Assembly: GCA_023229945.1 (NCBI GenBank)
Contig: JALNYH010000025.1
Span: 1 to 29,660, forward strand
Source: Arcobacteraceae bacterium
GTDB taxonomy: Bacteria > Campylobacterota > Campylobacteria > Campylobacterales > Arcobacteraceae
DNA length: 29,660 nt
Direction of reading: 5' to 3'
Part shown: one piece after another, positions 23,070 through 29,660 of the stretch
How the letters are laid out: every line of letters starts with the position of its first letter
Numbering within the stretch: position 1 is the stretch's first letter
Program-made: the position numbers and the translations under genes
Notes under the pieces: generated by a model
What the model was told of the DNA's origin: nothing
The model's database searches: none
Seen by the model: the letters and a program-made list of their open reading frames with translations, nothing else

Positions 23070-23677
23070 GTAGTAAAAAAATTGCTTTGATAGAAAGCGG
23101 TACATATTATCACTATTTTGCAATGAATGATGAAAGATTTGTGAAAGAGTTTGATGAAATAATTTATGCTCCAAATTTAGCTAAAACATCTTTGGATAAA
23201 TTTGATGTTGTAATAGTGGCAGATAGAAATCATCTAAAATTTTTAATTGAAAATAAAAATAAACTAAGTGATTTTGCAAAAAATGGCGGTACTTTGTGTG
23301 TGCTTGGTGAAAATAGTGTAGAAAGATGGATCGAAGGGGTTAATTATGTCCCTACAGATACAAATTTTTGGTGGTGGCTAGACCCAAATGATGATATAGG
23401 GTATAAACAACCTGATGTAACTCATCCGTTTTTTGAGAATATGAAATTTCAAGAGTGTAAATGGCATTATCATGGTGTTTATGACCCATCAAAAAATGCT
23501 GTAAGAATTATAGAAAGATTAGATGAAAACGGTGGAGGAGCTATTTTGTACGAAGAAAGTTTCGGCAAAGGTAAACTGATAGTAACTACATTAGACCCAT
23601 TTTTTCATACAGGAAGCAATTTTATGCCAAATGCAGGGAAATTTCTTGCTGGGATTTTAGCTTGGCTTAAAAGGTAG
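23066..23677 (+). CDS. Amidotransferase-fold (ThuA-like) protein, second of a pair
   Basis: A 203-residue protein, start 'MSSKKIALIESGTYYHYFAM', chosen because AAAGGAGA lies before it; an upstream in-frame ATG is inside the previous gene. The same plan as its neighbour is seen: 'LDKFDVVIVADRNHLKFLIENKNKLSDFAKNGGTLCVLGEN', 'HPFFENMKFQECKWHYHGVYDP' and 'GGGAILYEESFGKGKLIVTTLDPFFHTGSNF'. His and Trp residues in 'NFWWWLDPNDD' and 'WHYHGVY' are unusual and could bind a metal or ligand. Last gene of the receptor-ABC operon. No enzyme activity can be assigned. Confidence 0.65.
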   Translation: MSSKKIALIESGTYYHYFAMNDERFVKEFDEIIYAPNLAKTSLDKFDVVIVADRNHLKFLIENKNKLSDFAKNGGTLCVLGENSVERWIEGVNYVPTDTNFWWWLDPNDDIGYKQPDVTHPFFENMKFQECKWHYHGVYDPSKNAVRIIERLDENGGGAILYEESFGKGKLIVTTLDPFFHTGSNFMPNAGKFLAGILAWLKR

Positions 23678-23766
23678 CATTTTTTAAACAGAAGTTTTTT
23701 TAAACCTCTGTTGGTATTGATTTTTACAAGTTAAAGAAAATACAAATAAGAATACTTCTTTGTAAA

Positions 23767-23833
23767 TAGTAATCACTATCAAATTAAGCCATATTTAAGT
23801 AATTTTATATTACTATTTCAATAATTATTATCA
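23767..23833. promoter_or_regulatory. Paired Fur boxes bracketing the second receptor promoter
   Basis: TAGTAAT-C-ACTATCA (centre 23774) and CAATAAT-T-ATTATCA (centre 23826) are 52 bp apart, with TTTAAGTAATTTTATATTAC between. Same layout as ahead of the first receptor. Confidence 0.8.
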
Positions 23834-23843
23834 AATAACTTAA

Positions 23844-23885
23844 TAGCCAGCAAATTCTTCAGTTCTCCTAGATAGTAGCCAGCCA
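23844..23885 (+). promoter_or_regulatory. 42-nt receptor-gene leader element, copy 2
   Basis: Same length and same ends as copies 1 and 3; differs from copy 3 only in the middle (TTCTTCAGTTC against TTCTTGTGTTC). It lies 20 nt before the second receptor's ATG. Confidence 0.87.
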
Positions 23886-23905
23886 ACAGTACACTAAGGA
23901 ATATT

Positions 23906-25960
23906 ATGAATGTTAAGAAAATAGTTGGTTTGAGTTTGGTTACTTCTGTATTTTTGTATGCTCAAGATGTATATAAACTTGATGAAGTAGTCACAATAGG
24001 AACAAAAACACAAAGTTCTGTGTCTGATTTGCCTATGCAAGTGGCGGTTATAGGTGCTGAAGATATAGAAAATAGCGGTGCTTCAAATGTGGGTGAGATA
24101 CTCAATTGTGAGGGAAGTATATATTTGCAAACTAGTGGAAGTAATGGTGCTACTATGAGTATCAGAGGGATGGCTCACGGTGATACGCTTTATCTAATAG
24201 ATGGCAAAAGAGTTACAGGTGAGTTTAGCAAGACTTATGAGCTTGATAGGATTCCTGCGTCTATGATAGAAAGAATCGAGATAGTCAAGGGTAGTTCATC
24301 TTTGCTTTACGGAAGCGATGCTATGGGTGGGGTTATCAATATAATCACAAAAAAACCAAAAGAGAGTTTTGGTGGCGATGTGACACTAACACACGGCAAA
24401 AATAAAAACGGTGCAGATTTATTTGTACACGGTTCAAAAGATAACACTTCTTTTAGACTTTATTCAAGCTATCTAAAAAGAGACGCTTTTACAAAAAAAC
24501 AAAATACTGATGTAAAAGTAATGCAAGCTGGTGCAGAAACATCACCTTCAGCACTTGTTGGTGGTGGTAACTGGGCAACTTTAAGAACAAATTTGGATGA
24601 TTCATATTTAGTAAATAGAGACTATCAAGATGAACTAGAACTTAAAAGTATAGGCGGTGGGATCACTCACATGATAAATGACTATTTCAAGATAGATTTT
24701 GATATGAGTTATCTCAAAGAAGATAAAAATGCCGAGTATATAAGTAATATGTATGAATCGGCTTATTTGCAAGGTGGCAATACTATCAAGGCAAAATATG
24801 TACCTGCTGAACAGTTTGATGAAAACAAAAGAATTACTATCGGTTCAGGGCTAACTTGGAATCCAAATGATAATTTAGAACTAAAGTACAATATATCTTA
24901 CTCAAAATATGAAAAAGATAGAAAAGTTTATACTGCACTTTGGGAAGAGTTGGGATATGCTTCAAAAGAGGATTCATTATCTAGTGTAAACAAATCTACC
25001 ATCAAACATATAAATAATGACCTTTTAACTACTTATTCTATAGCTGAAGGCAATAGAATACTAGCAGGACTCGATTATAGAATAACAGATGTAAAATCAA
25101 CGGCATATAATGTGGACGATAGAAAATACAAAGGTGTATTTGCACAACACGAATATAGACCCCTAGAAAAACTCAATCTAGTGTATGGTGCAAGGTATGA
25201 CAAAGATACTATAGGGGCTGGCGAGACATCGGTGAGTTTTGGTGGTACTTATGATATTGATTCAAATACTAAACTAAAAGCAAACTATTCTCAAGGATTT
25301 AGAGCACCTGATGATAGAGAGCTTTATGTGGATCAAACAAGTCCAAATGGTAAGCAAATGTTAGGAGCTACAGTAATGGATACTACGGCAGGAAAGACGA
25401 CTACTTGGGATTTGAAACCAGAAACAAGTGAGACAATCGAGCTTGGATTTATCACAAAAGGTGATATTTGGAGTTTTGATATAACAGCATTTAAAACAGA
25501 TATAAAAGATAGAATCTCTCAAGTTAGTAGCACAAATTTTACAAGTTTTGAGAATGTATCAAAAAGTGAGATAAAAGGGTATGAAAGTAGTTTTGTTATT
25601 AGTCCAAGAGATGATTTTATGGCAAAAGTGACTTATAGCGATATAGATGCAAAAAATAAAACGGATAATACAAAACTTACATATACACCTGAAAATCTAG
25701 CTAGTTTGATATTGAGCTATTTCCCAAGAGGTGATATTGAGCTACGAAGTATTACGAAATATGTAGGAAAACAAACAGATTCAGATAATGAAAAAATAGG
25801 TGGATTTAGCCTTACAAATGTAAAAGTAGTATATTCTGATGCGTTCAAAAACACTGACCTTTTTGCAGGGGTTGATAATGTGTTTGGAAAAACTATACCT
25901 GATGATTTGGGTGCTATAGAAAAAGCTAATTATTATGTTGGGATGAAGTATAGGTTTTAG
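23906..25960 (+). CDS. TonB-dependent outer-membrane receptor (second)
   Basis: A 684-residue receptor. Signal peptide 'MNVKKIVGLSLVTSVFLYA', then a TonB box near 'YKLDEVVTIGT'. The plug has 'SNVGEILNCEGSIYLQTSGSNGATMSIRGMAHGDTLYLIDGKRV' and 'MIERIEIVKGSSSLLYGSDAMGGVINIITKKPK'. The barrel shows 'YSQGFRAPDDRELYV', 'LKPETSETIELGF' and a C-terminal 'YYVGMKYRF' ending in Phe. The plan resembles colicin-I/enterobactin-type receptors (CirA/FepA-like), but the ligand is unknown. It has its own Fur boxes and leader, and its own transcript, separate from the ABC operon. Confidence 0.93.
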   Translation: MNVKKIVGLSLVTSVFLYAQDVYKLDEVVTIGTKTQSSVSDLPMQVAVIGAEDIENSGASNVGEILNCEGSIYLQTSGSNGATMSIRGMAHGDTLYLIDGKRVTGEFSKTYELDRIPASMIERIEIVKGSSSLLYGSDAMGGVINIITKKPKESFGGDVTLTHGKNKNGADLFVHGSKDNTSFRLYSSYLKRDAFTKKQNTDVKVMQAGAETSPSALVGGGNWATLRTNLDDSYLVNRDYQDELELKSIGGGITHMINDYFKIDFDMSYLKEDKNAEYISNMYESAYLQGGNTIKAKYVPAEQFDENKRITIGSGLTWNPNDNLELKYNISYSKYEKDRKVYTALWEELGYASKEDSLSSVNKSTIKHINNDLLTTYSIAEGNRILAGLDYRITDVKSTAYNVDDRKYKGVFAQHEYRPLEKLNLVYGARYDKDTIGAGETSVSFGGTYDIDSNTKLKANYSQGFRAPDDRELYVDQTSPNGKQMLGATVMDTTAGKTTTWDLKPETSETIELGFITKGDIWSFDITAFKTDIKDRISQVSSTNFTSFENVSKSEIKGYESSFVISPRDDFMAKVTYSDIDAKNKTDNTKLTYTPENLASLILSYFPRGDIELRSITKYVGKQTDSDNEKIGGFSLTNVKVVYSDAFKNTDLFAGVDNVFGKTIPDDLGAIEKANYYVGMKYRF

Positions 25961-25963
25961 ATT

Positions 25964-26005
25964 TTAAGTGTTAAGTGTTAAGTGTTAAGTGTTAAGTGTT
26001 AAGTG
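25964..26005. repeat. Six perfect tandem copies of TTAAGTG
   Basis: A heptamer repeated exactly six times in 42 bp, directly after the second receptor stop. Beyond it lies a right arm with TTTTCTTGCTTAGT (26017-26030), shared with the element at 3065. Copy number could change by slippage and alter spacing before the Spy-like gene. Confidence 0.9.
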
Positions 26006-26077
26006 ACTGGAAATAATTTTCTTGCTTAGTACCTTAGCACTCAGTAGCTCAGTAGCTATAAAAAATAAAGGATAAAA

Positions 26078-26509
26078 ATGAAGAAAATAATATTAAGTGC
26101 AGTATGTGTGATGTGTTTTGGAATAGGTGCTATAGCAAATGATGGGAAGAAGTCTGAGGAACAAAAAACTCCTATGATAAATGATTTGATAAAAATTCAA
26201 ATCCCCAATACATTTTTAAAAAGTGGTCAGCTGGATGTAACAGATGAACAAAGAACAAAGATTATGCAACTTGTAAGACCATTGATGCATGATGTTTATC
26301 AGGCAAAAATGAATGAGGCTTATGGACTAGAGCGAAGAGTACAAAAAGCTATCATGCAAGGCAAATCAAAAGAAGATGTAAAAGATATGCTAGATACCAT
26401 TGCAAAACTCAAAAGAGAAGCAATGGATATAAAACTTGAAGTTATAGGGCATTTTAAAAGTGTTTTAAACCAAGAGCAATGGGATACTTTTGTAAAATTA
26501 GCTAAATAA
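26078..26509 (+). CDS. Spy/CpxP-like periplasmic helical protein
   Basis: A 143-residue exported protein with a signal peptide ('MKKIILSAVCVMCFGIGAIA'). The mature part is all-helical with two LTxxQ-like motifs, 'LDVTDEQRTKIMQL' and 'LNQEQWDTFVKL', separated by charged helices ('QAKMNEAYGLERRVQKAIMQGKSKEDVKDML'). This is the plan of Spy/CpxP-type periplasmic chaperones and metal-stress proteins. It may shield envelope proteins under metal stress or help receptor traffic. It stands between the second receptor and the EAL gene, with a strong terminator behind it. No Fur box seen in front; the promoter is probably within the repeat-containing gap. Confidence 0.75.
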   Translation: MKKIILSAVCVMCFGIGAIANDGKKSEEQKTPMINDLIKIQIPNTFLKSGQLDVTDEQRTKIMQLVRPLMHDVYQAKMNEAYGLERRVQKAIMQGKSKEDVKDMLDTIAKLKREAMDIKLEVIGHFKSVLNQEQWDTFVKLAK

Positions 26510-26510
26510 A

Positions 26511-26540
26511 AAAATGGCACAAAATAGTGCCATTTTTTTA
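26511..26540. terminator. Strong terminator after the Spy-like gene
   Basis: AAAATGGCAC and GTGCCATTTT are perfect arms with a 6-nt loop AAAATA, followed by more T's. A classical Rho-independent terminator. Confidence 0.93.
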
Positions 26541-26551
26541 TTTATATTATA

Positions 26552-26566
26552 TGATAATGATTATTA
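26552..26566. promoter_or_regulatory. Fur box ahead of the EAL gene
   Basis: TGATAAT-G-ATTATTA is one of the best Fur sites in the window, 17 nt before the GTG start and after a terminator. A single box, unlike the paired ones elsewhere. Its place means it would overlap the promoter or start site. Confidence 0.85.
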
Positions 26567-26582
26567 ATACAAAGGAGTATCC

Positions 26583-27305
26583 GTGAGTAATCAAGAAATA
26601 CCAAATATTTGCAAGTCTGATAGTTTCATCAAAGATATATTATCAAAAAAATCTTTTTATGCAGAATATCAACCCATAGTAGATATTAAAACACTTGAAA
26701 TAATAGGATATGAAGCATTATCAAGATTTAAATATAATGGTTCAAATATACCTCCAAAAGATGTATTTGAGTATTGCCATAAGAATGTTGATTTATTTTT
26801 TGCATTAGAGATGGATATGAAAAAGCATCAGTTCAAAAACAGACCTGAAAATGCAAAACTTTTTATCAATTTTGACCCTCATGTTTTTTATAAAAGAGAT
26901 GGAGCAAATGATGTTTTTGAGTGTTTTTCAAAACATACTAACTTCGTGATAGAGCTTGTAGAAAACTCTCATCAAAGTGTAAATATAGAGTTACTTATAG
27001 ATATTTTTAGGAAATTTGATTATAAATTTGCGATAGATGATTTTTTTCAAGATAATACTTTATTATCTATTTTTTTACTTAATAATTGCGATTATCTAAA
27101 ACTTGATATGGGGATACTTAAAGAATTAAAAGCAAATAGGAGTTTTTACCTTATTGTTGATGGTTTGGTCAATTTTGCTCATAGTAATGATAAATTAGTT
27201 ATTTTGGAGGGGATTGAAAACGAAATTGATTTACAAATTGCCAAAGATAGAAATATTGATTTACTCCAAGGGTTTTATTTTGAAAAACAATTTATACGAA
27301 AATAA
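26583..27305 (+). CDS. EAL-domain c-di-GMP phosphodiesterase
   Basis: A 240-residue, soluble, stand-alone EAL protein with a GTG start after AAAGGAG. All the residues I can check for catalysis are present: E44 in 'YEALSRF', N96 in 'FINFD', E124 in 'IELVEN', D152/D153 in 'IDDFF', K173 in 'LKLD', E209 in 'LEGIE' and Q229 in 'LQGF'. It should cut c-di-GMP to pGpG. The Fur box just upstream implies iron control of c-di-GMP. No sensor domain is visible, so its activity may be set by expression or by partners. Its end overlaps the GGDEF gene. Confidence 0.9.
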   Translation: MSNQEIPNICKSDSFIKDILSKKSFYAEYQPIVDIKTLEIIGYEALSRFKYNGSNIPPKDVFEYCHKNVDLFFALEMDMKKHQFKNRPENAKLFINFDPHVFYKRDGANDVFECFSKHTNFVIELVENSHQSVNIELLIDIFRKFDYKFAIDDFFQDNTLLSIFLLNNCDYLKLDMGILKELKANRSFYLIVDGLVNFAHSNDKLVILEGIENEIDLQIAKDRNIDLLQGFYFEKQFIRK

Positions 27306-28383
27306 AACTTTACAAAATGTTTTTACTGCAGTTGTAGTTTTGGTGATAATAGTAGGTGTGCTTTTTTATAATAAAATAAAAATAGAAGAACAATATTTAG
27401 AATATCAAAAAAATATTCTTATAAATCAATATTTTGTATATAAAAAACTCTATTTTATAAACAATATAAAACATGATTTTGATATAAATAATCCGAATTA
27501 TATTGATAAAACTAAGATGGTAGATGAATTTGCAATGAGTACACCTTTTATAATAGATAAGACTAAAAAACTTTTGCCTGAAAAACTTATTACTTTTAGA
27601 TATTTACAAGAAAATTTATCTAAACAAGAAGATACAAAATCATATATAATTAAAATAGATGAAAAGAAAAACAAAATGTTTCTTAAAGGTATGCTTACTC
27701 AAGATGAGATTGTAGAAATTGAATATAATTTAAGTGAATATAATGATTTGGGAGCAAGAATTAGCAATTTATTTGTTAATAGTTGGATTGCTATAGCTAT
27801 TGTCTTGCTTTTGTTTATGTATGCTATTTTTATAATTAAGAGTTTTTTGGTGGCTCAGGTAGAACTTAAGAATAAATTCCTTTCTAAAGAAAAAGAAATA
27901 GAAAAAATAGCTTTTGTAGATACTTTAACGGGTGCTTCAAGTAGATTAAAATTTAATATTATCTTAGAAGATATGATTCATGTTGGAAAAAGATTTAACA
28001 AAAAATTCTCTTTAGTGATGCTAGATATTGACCATTTCAAATCTTTTAATGATAAGTATGGTCATGATATCGGGGATTTTATTTTGCAAGAGGTTAGCAA
28101 AAATATTAAATTTATGATAAGAGAAACAGATACATTTGCAAGATGGGGAGGAGAGGAATTTATGATAATACTCCCTTATACCGAAATTGATCAAGCAATA
28201 GTGTTTACTAAAAAAGTACAAAATGCCATTAATTCAATGGAATTTACCAATTTACCAAGTGTAAGCTGTTCGTTTGGGGTAGTAGAATATATTGAAGATG
28301 ATGACAAAGAAAATATCATAAAAAGAGTAGATAAAATGCTATATTTAGCAAAAAATAGTGGAAGAAACTGCATAAAATTTTAA
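27280..28383 (+). CDS. Membrane GGDEF diguanylate cyclase with periplasmic sensor region
   Basis: A 367-residue protein if started at the TTG at 27280, which has AAGGG 7 nt before it and overlaps the EAL gene by 26 nt; an earlier TTG (27214) would overlap by 92 nt and is less likely. Two membrane helices (about residues 13-31 and 168-190) enclose a ~135-residue periplasmic region. The cytoplasmic GGDEF domain has 'LTGASSRLKFN', 'MLDIDHFKSFNDKYGHDIGD' and the active 'GGEEF' (290-294); 'RETD' (281-284), five residues before it, is the product-inhibition site RxxD. It should make c-di-GMP in response to an unknown periplasmic signal, paired with the EAL enzyme. Confidence 0.88.
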   Translation: MKNNLYENKTLQNVFTAVVVLVIIVGVLFYNKIKIEEQYLEYQKNILINQYFVYKKLYFINNIKHDFDINNPNYIDKTKMVDEFAMSTPFIIDKTKKLLPEKLITFRYLQENLSKQEDTKSYIIKIDEKKNKMFLKGMLTQDEIVEIEYNLSEYNDLGARISNLFVNSWIAIAIVLLLFMYAIFIIKSFLVAQVELKNKFLSKEKEIEKIAFVDTLTGASSRLKFNIILEDMIHVGKRFNKKFSLVMLDIDHFKSFNDKYGHDIGDFILQEVSKNIKFMIRETDTFARWGGEEFMIILPYTEIDQAIVFTKKVQNAINSMEFTNLPSVSCSFGVVEYIEDDDKENIIKRVDKMLYLAKNSGRNCIKF

Positions 28384-28411
28384 ATATGTTGATTTTATTG
28401 ACGCAAATCAA

Positions 28412-28426
28412 TGATTTTAATTATCA
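28412..28426. promoter_or_regulatory. Fur box and promoter ahead of the third receptor
   Basis: TGATTTT-A-ATTATCA (centre 28419) lies just before TATAAT (28429-28434). A second clear box was not found. The 42-nt leader element follows. Confidence 0.7.
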
Positions 28427-28455
28427 TTTATAATAATATTCTAGTTCAAAACAAA

Positions 28456-28497
28456 TAGCCAGCAAATTCTTGTGTTCTCCTAGATAGTAGCCAGCCA
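28456..28497 (+). promoter_or_regulatory. 42-nt receptor-gene leader element, copy 3
   Basis: Identical to copy 2 except at about three positions in the middle; same ends, same 32-nt spacing of AGCCAGC. It lies 30 nt before the third receptor's ATG, after the TATAAT promoter. Confidence 0.87.
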
Positions 28498-28527
28498 AAG
28501 TTTTATACATTTTTAAAAGGTAAAAAA

Positions 28528-29660
28528 ATGAAAAAAAGTATAATTATTAGTGTGGTAACTGCAAGTTTGTTGAGTGCAAATGAGGTAATAGTATTGGATG
28601 AGGTTGTAACTGTTTCAACAGCTACAAAAACTGAAAAGAACATAGATGGGGTGAGTGCTAGTGTAGAGGTGATAACCCAAAAAGATATAGAAAAAATGGG
28701 TGCTAGTTCTTTGAAAGATGTTTTTGCAAATGTATCAGGACTCCATGTCCAGTATGGTACCTTTCCTAGTGCAAGTAGCAAATCAAAAAGTTCTATAAGT
28801 CTAAGAGGTATGGGTGCAAAAGGAACGCTGATTTTGGTTGATGGAAGAAGACTAGGGGGCGAGGTAGCAAATCCTTATGATTTGGATAGGATTCCTGCTA
28901 GTACTATAGAAAAAATTGAGATTGTAAAAGGTCCTATGAGTACGCTTTATGGTGCTGATGCAACTGGAGGAGTTATCAATATCATCACAAAAAAACCCAA
29001 AGATGGCAAACCACAAATCAATTTTGGTATCAGATACGGTCAAAATAGTGATGGTGACGATAAAAACAAAAATATCAATTTTGATATAAAAGGGAAAGAA
29101 AACAAGCTGGGATATAGCTTTTATATAAATCAAAACTCTACGAGTCCATATACTCAAAAAGAGATAGCGGATGTGTATGCCAAAACACCTACTGGGAAAG
29201 CAAAACCATCTGTTTATCCTGCTGGAGCCAATGCAGTTTTGAGTACAAAATTACAAGATAGCTACACAGAAGATGTGACATATAGGGAAGATAGTGAAGT
29301 TTTGACATACGGTGGAAGGCTAGAATATGATTTTAGCGATGATATAAAAGCAGGAGTTGATGTAAATACTTTTAAAGAGGAGCGAAATGGTAGCTATATA
29401 GGGTATTTCCATCCCACGAATTTTAATATGGGTGCAACAACAAATAAAATTGCTGCATACAATGTACCTGTAAATTCAAATGATGATAATGAAAGACTTG
29501 ATATTGGTGCTGATTTGGAAATAACTTCAATAGAAGATTTGATTTTAAAAGTAAGAGCTTATAGAAGTTATTACGAAAAAAGAAATAAAACAACTGCAAA
29601 ATATTGGGCTGATATGGGTTATGCTAGTGAAGAAGCATCAGCTCAAAATGGCATGGATGC
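28528..29660 (+). CDS. TonB-dependent outer-membrane receptor (third), 3' end outside window
   Basis: The frame is open from the ATG at 28528 (AAAAGG site) to the last base, giving the first ~377 residues. Signal peptide 'MKKSIIISVVTASLLSA', TonB box near 'IVLDEVVTVST', then the plug: 'SLKDVFANVSGLHVQYG', 'SSISLRGMGAKGTLILVDGRRLGGEV' and 'TIEKIEIVKGPMSTLYGADATGGVINIITKKPK'. Barrel strands begin after that. It is related to but clearly different from the other two receptors, most similar in plan to the second. Ligand unknown. It shares the 42-nt leader and a Fur box. Confidence 0.92.
   Translation, partial: MKKSIIISVVTASLLSANEVIVLDEVVTVSTATKTEKNIDGVSASVEVITQKDIEKMGASSLKDVFANVSGLHVQYGTFPSASSKSKSSISLRGMGAKGTLILVDGRRLGGEVANPYDLDRIPASTIEKIEIVKGPMSTLYGADATGGVINIITKKPKDGKPQINFGIRYGQNSDGDDKNKNINFDIKGKENKLGYSFYINQNSTSPYTQKEIADVYAKTPTGKAKPSVYPAGANAVLSTKLQDSYTEDVTYREDSEVLTYGGRLEYDFSDDIKAGVDVNTFKEERNGSYIGYFHPTNFNMGATTNKIAAYNVPVNSNDDNERLDIGADLEITSIEDLILKVRAYRSYYEKRNKTTAKYWADMGYASEEASAQNGMD

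Noticed and set aside
23687..23712. AACAGA/TCTGTT hairpin after the importer operon as a terminator.
   Set aside because: Only six base pairs with a T-rich loop and no T-tract after it; too weak to list.
27214..27279. Earlier TTG start for the GGDEF protein.
   Set aside because: It would overlap the EAL gene by 92 nt and add a basic stretch before the membrane helix; the TTG at 27280 has a better-placed AAGGG.
1..29660. CRISPR array, tRNA, rRNA, integrase, transposase or prophage genes.
   Set aside because: None was seen: no regularly spaced repeats, no tRNA cloverleaf noticed and no mobile-element protein.

Overview
The window is AT-rich, tightly packed and almost all on the + strand. It looks like a chromosomal stretch from a member of the Campylobacterota (Sulfurospirillum/Arcobacter/Sulfurimonas-like); the genus cannot be fixed from the sequence alone. 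Reasons are the base composition, the short ExbB, the DUF2325-FeoA-FeoB order, the Fur-box style (TGATAAT-N-ATTATCA), promoters with a recognisable -10 but little -35, and frequent ATGA gene overlaps. Nearly every gene concerns iron, so this is an iron-homeostasis island. Both edges cut a gene.

Layout. 1-4314: the end of a DUF2325 gene, ferrous-iron transporter feoA-feoB, then two exported proteins (99 aa and a DUF4198 protein). 4341-5144: a decayed patch with a metE 3' remnant carrying two Trp-to-stop changes, a small periplasmic TonB-C-terminal-domain protein, and a frameshifted copy of a Cys-rich membrane peptide. 5142-8522 (- strand): metE, a doubtful Cys-rich ORF, the intact Cys-rich membrane peptide and fur. 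8683-13353: Fur-box-led genes for a YkvA/DUF1232 protein, an HMA_2-like protein, a ferritin-like protein with a C-terminal membrane segment, three small Gly-zipper membrane proteins (one very Asn/Met/Gln-rich) and a P1B-type ATPase with a non-canonical TM4 motif. This cluster resembles ferrosome (fez) loci that build membrane-bound iron-storage granules. 13488-16855: an unrecognised Fur-box gene, flavodoxin, a 43-aa membrane peptide, and exbB-exbD-hemP-tonB. 17024-23677: a TonB-dependent receptor, an Fe/siderophore/haem-type ABC importer, an FmdE-like protein and two paralogous amidotransferase-fold proteins. 23906-26509: a second receptor and a Spy/CpxP-like periplasmic protein. 26583-28383: a Fur-box-led EAL phosphodiesterase overlapping a membrane GGDEF cyclase. 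28528-end: a third receptor, truncated.

How it fits together (inference). Fur near the centre probably represses most units when iron is plentiful. When iron is scarce the receptors, ExbBD-TonB and ABC importer bring in ferric chelates, flavodoxin replaces ferredoxin, and c-di-GMP turnover is coupled to iron status; FeoAB takes up Fe(II). The ATPase/ferritin-like cluster would store or buffer iron in a membrane compartment.

Most notable: the ferrosome-like cluster with its membrane-anchored ferritin-like protein; a 42-nt leader sequence ending in AGCCAGC repeats, found ahead of all three receptor genes and nowhere else noticed in the window; promoters bracketed by two Fur boxes whose centres are 52-54 or 63 bp apart (five or six helical turns); and the Fur-linked EAL/GGDEF pair.
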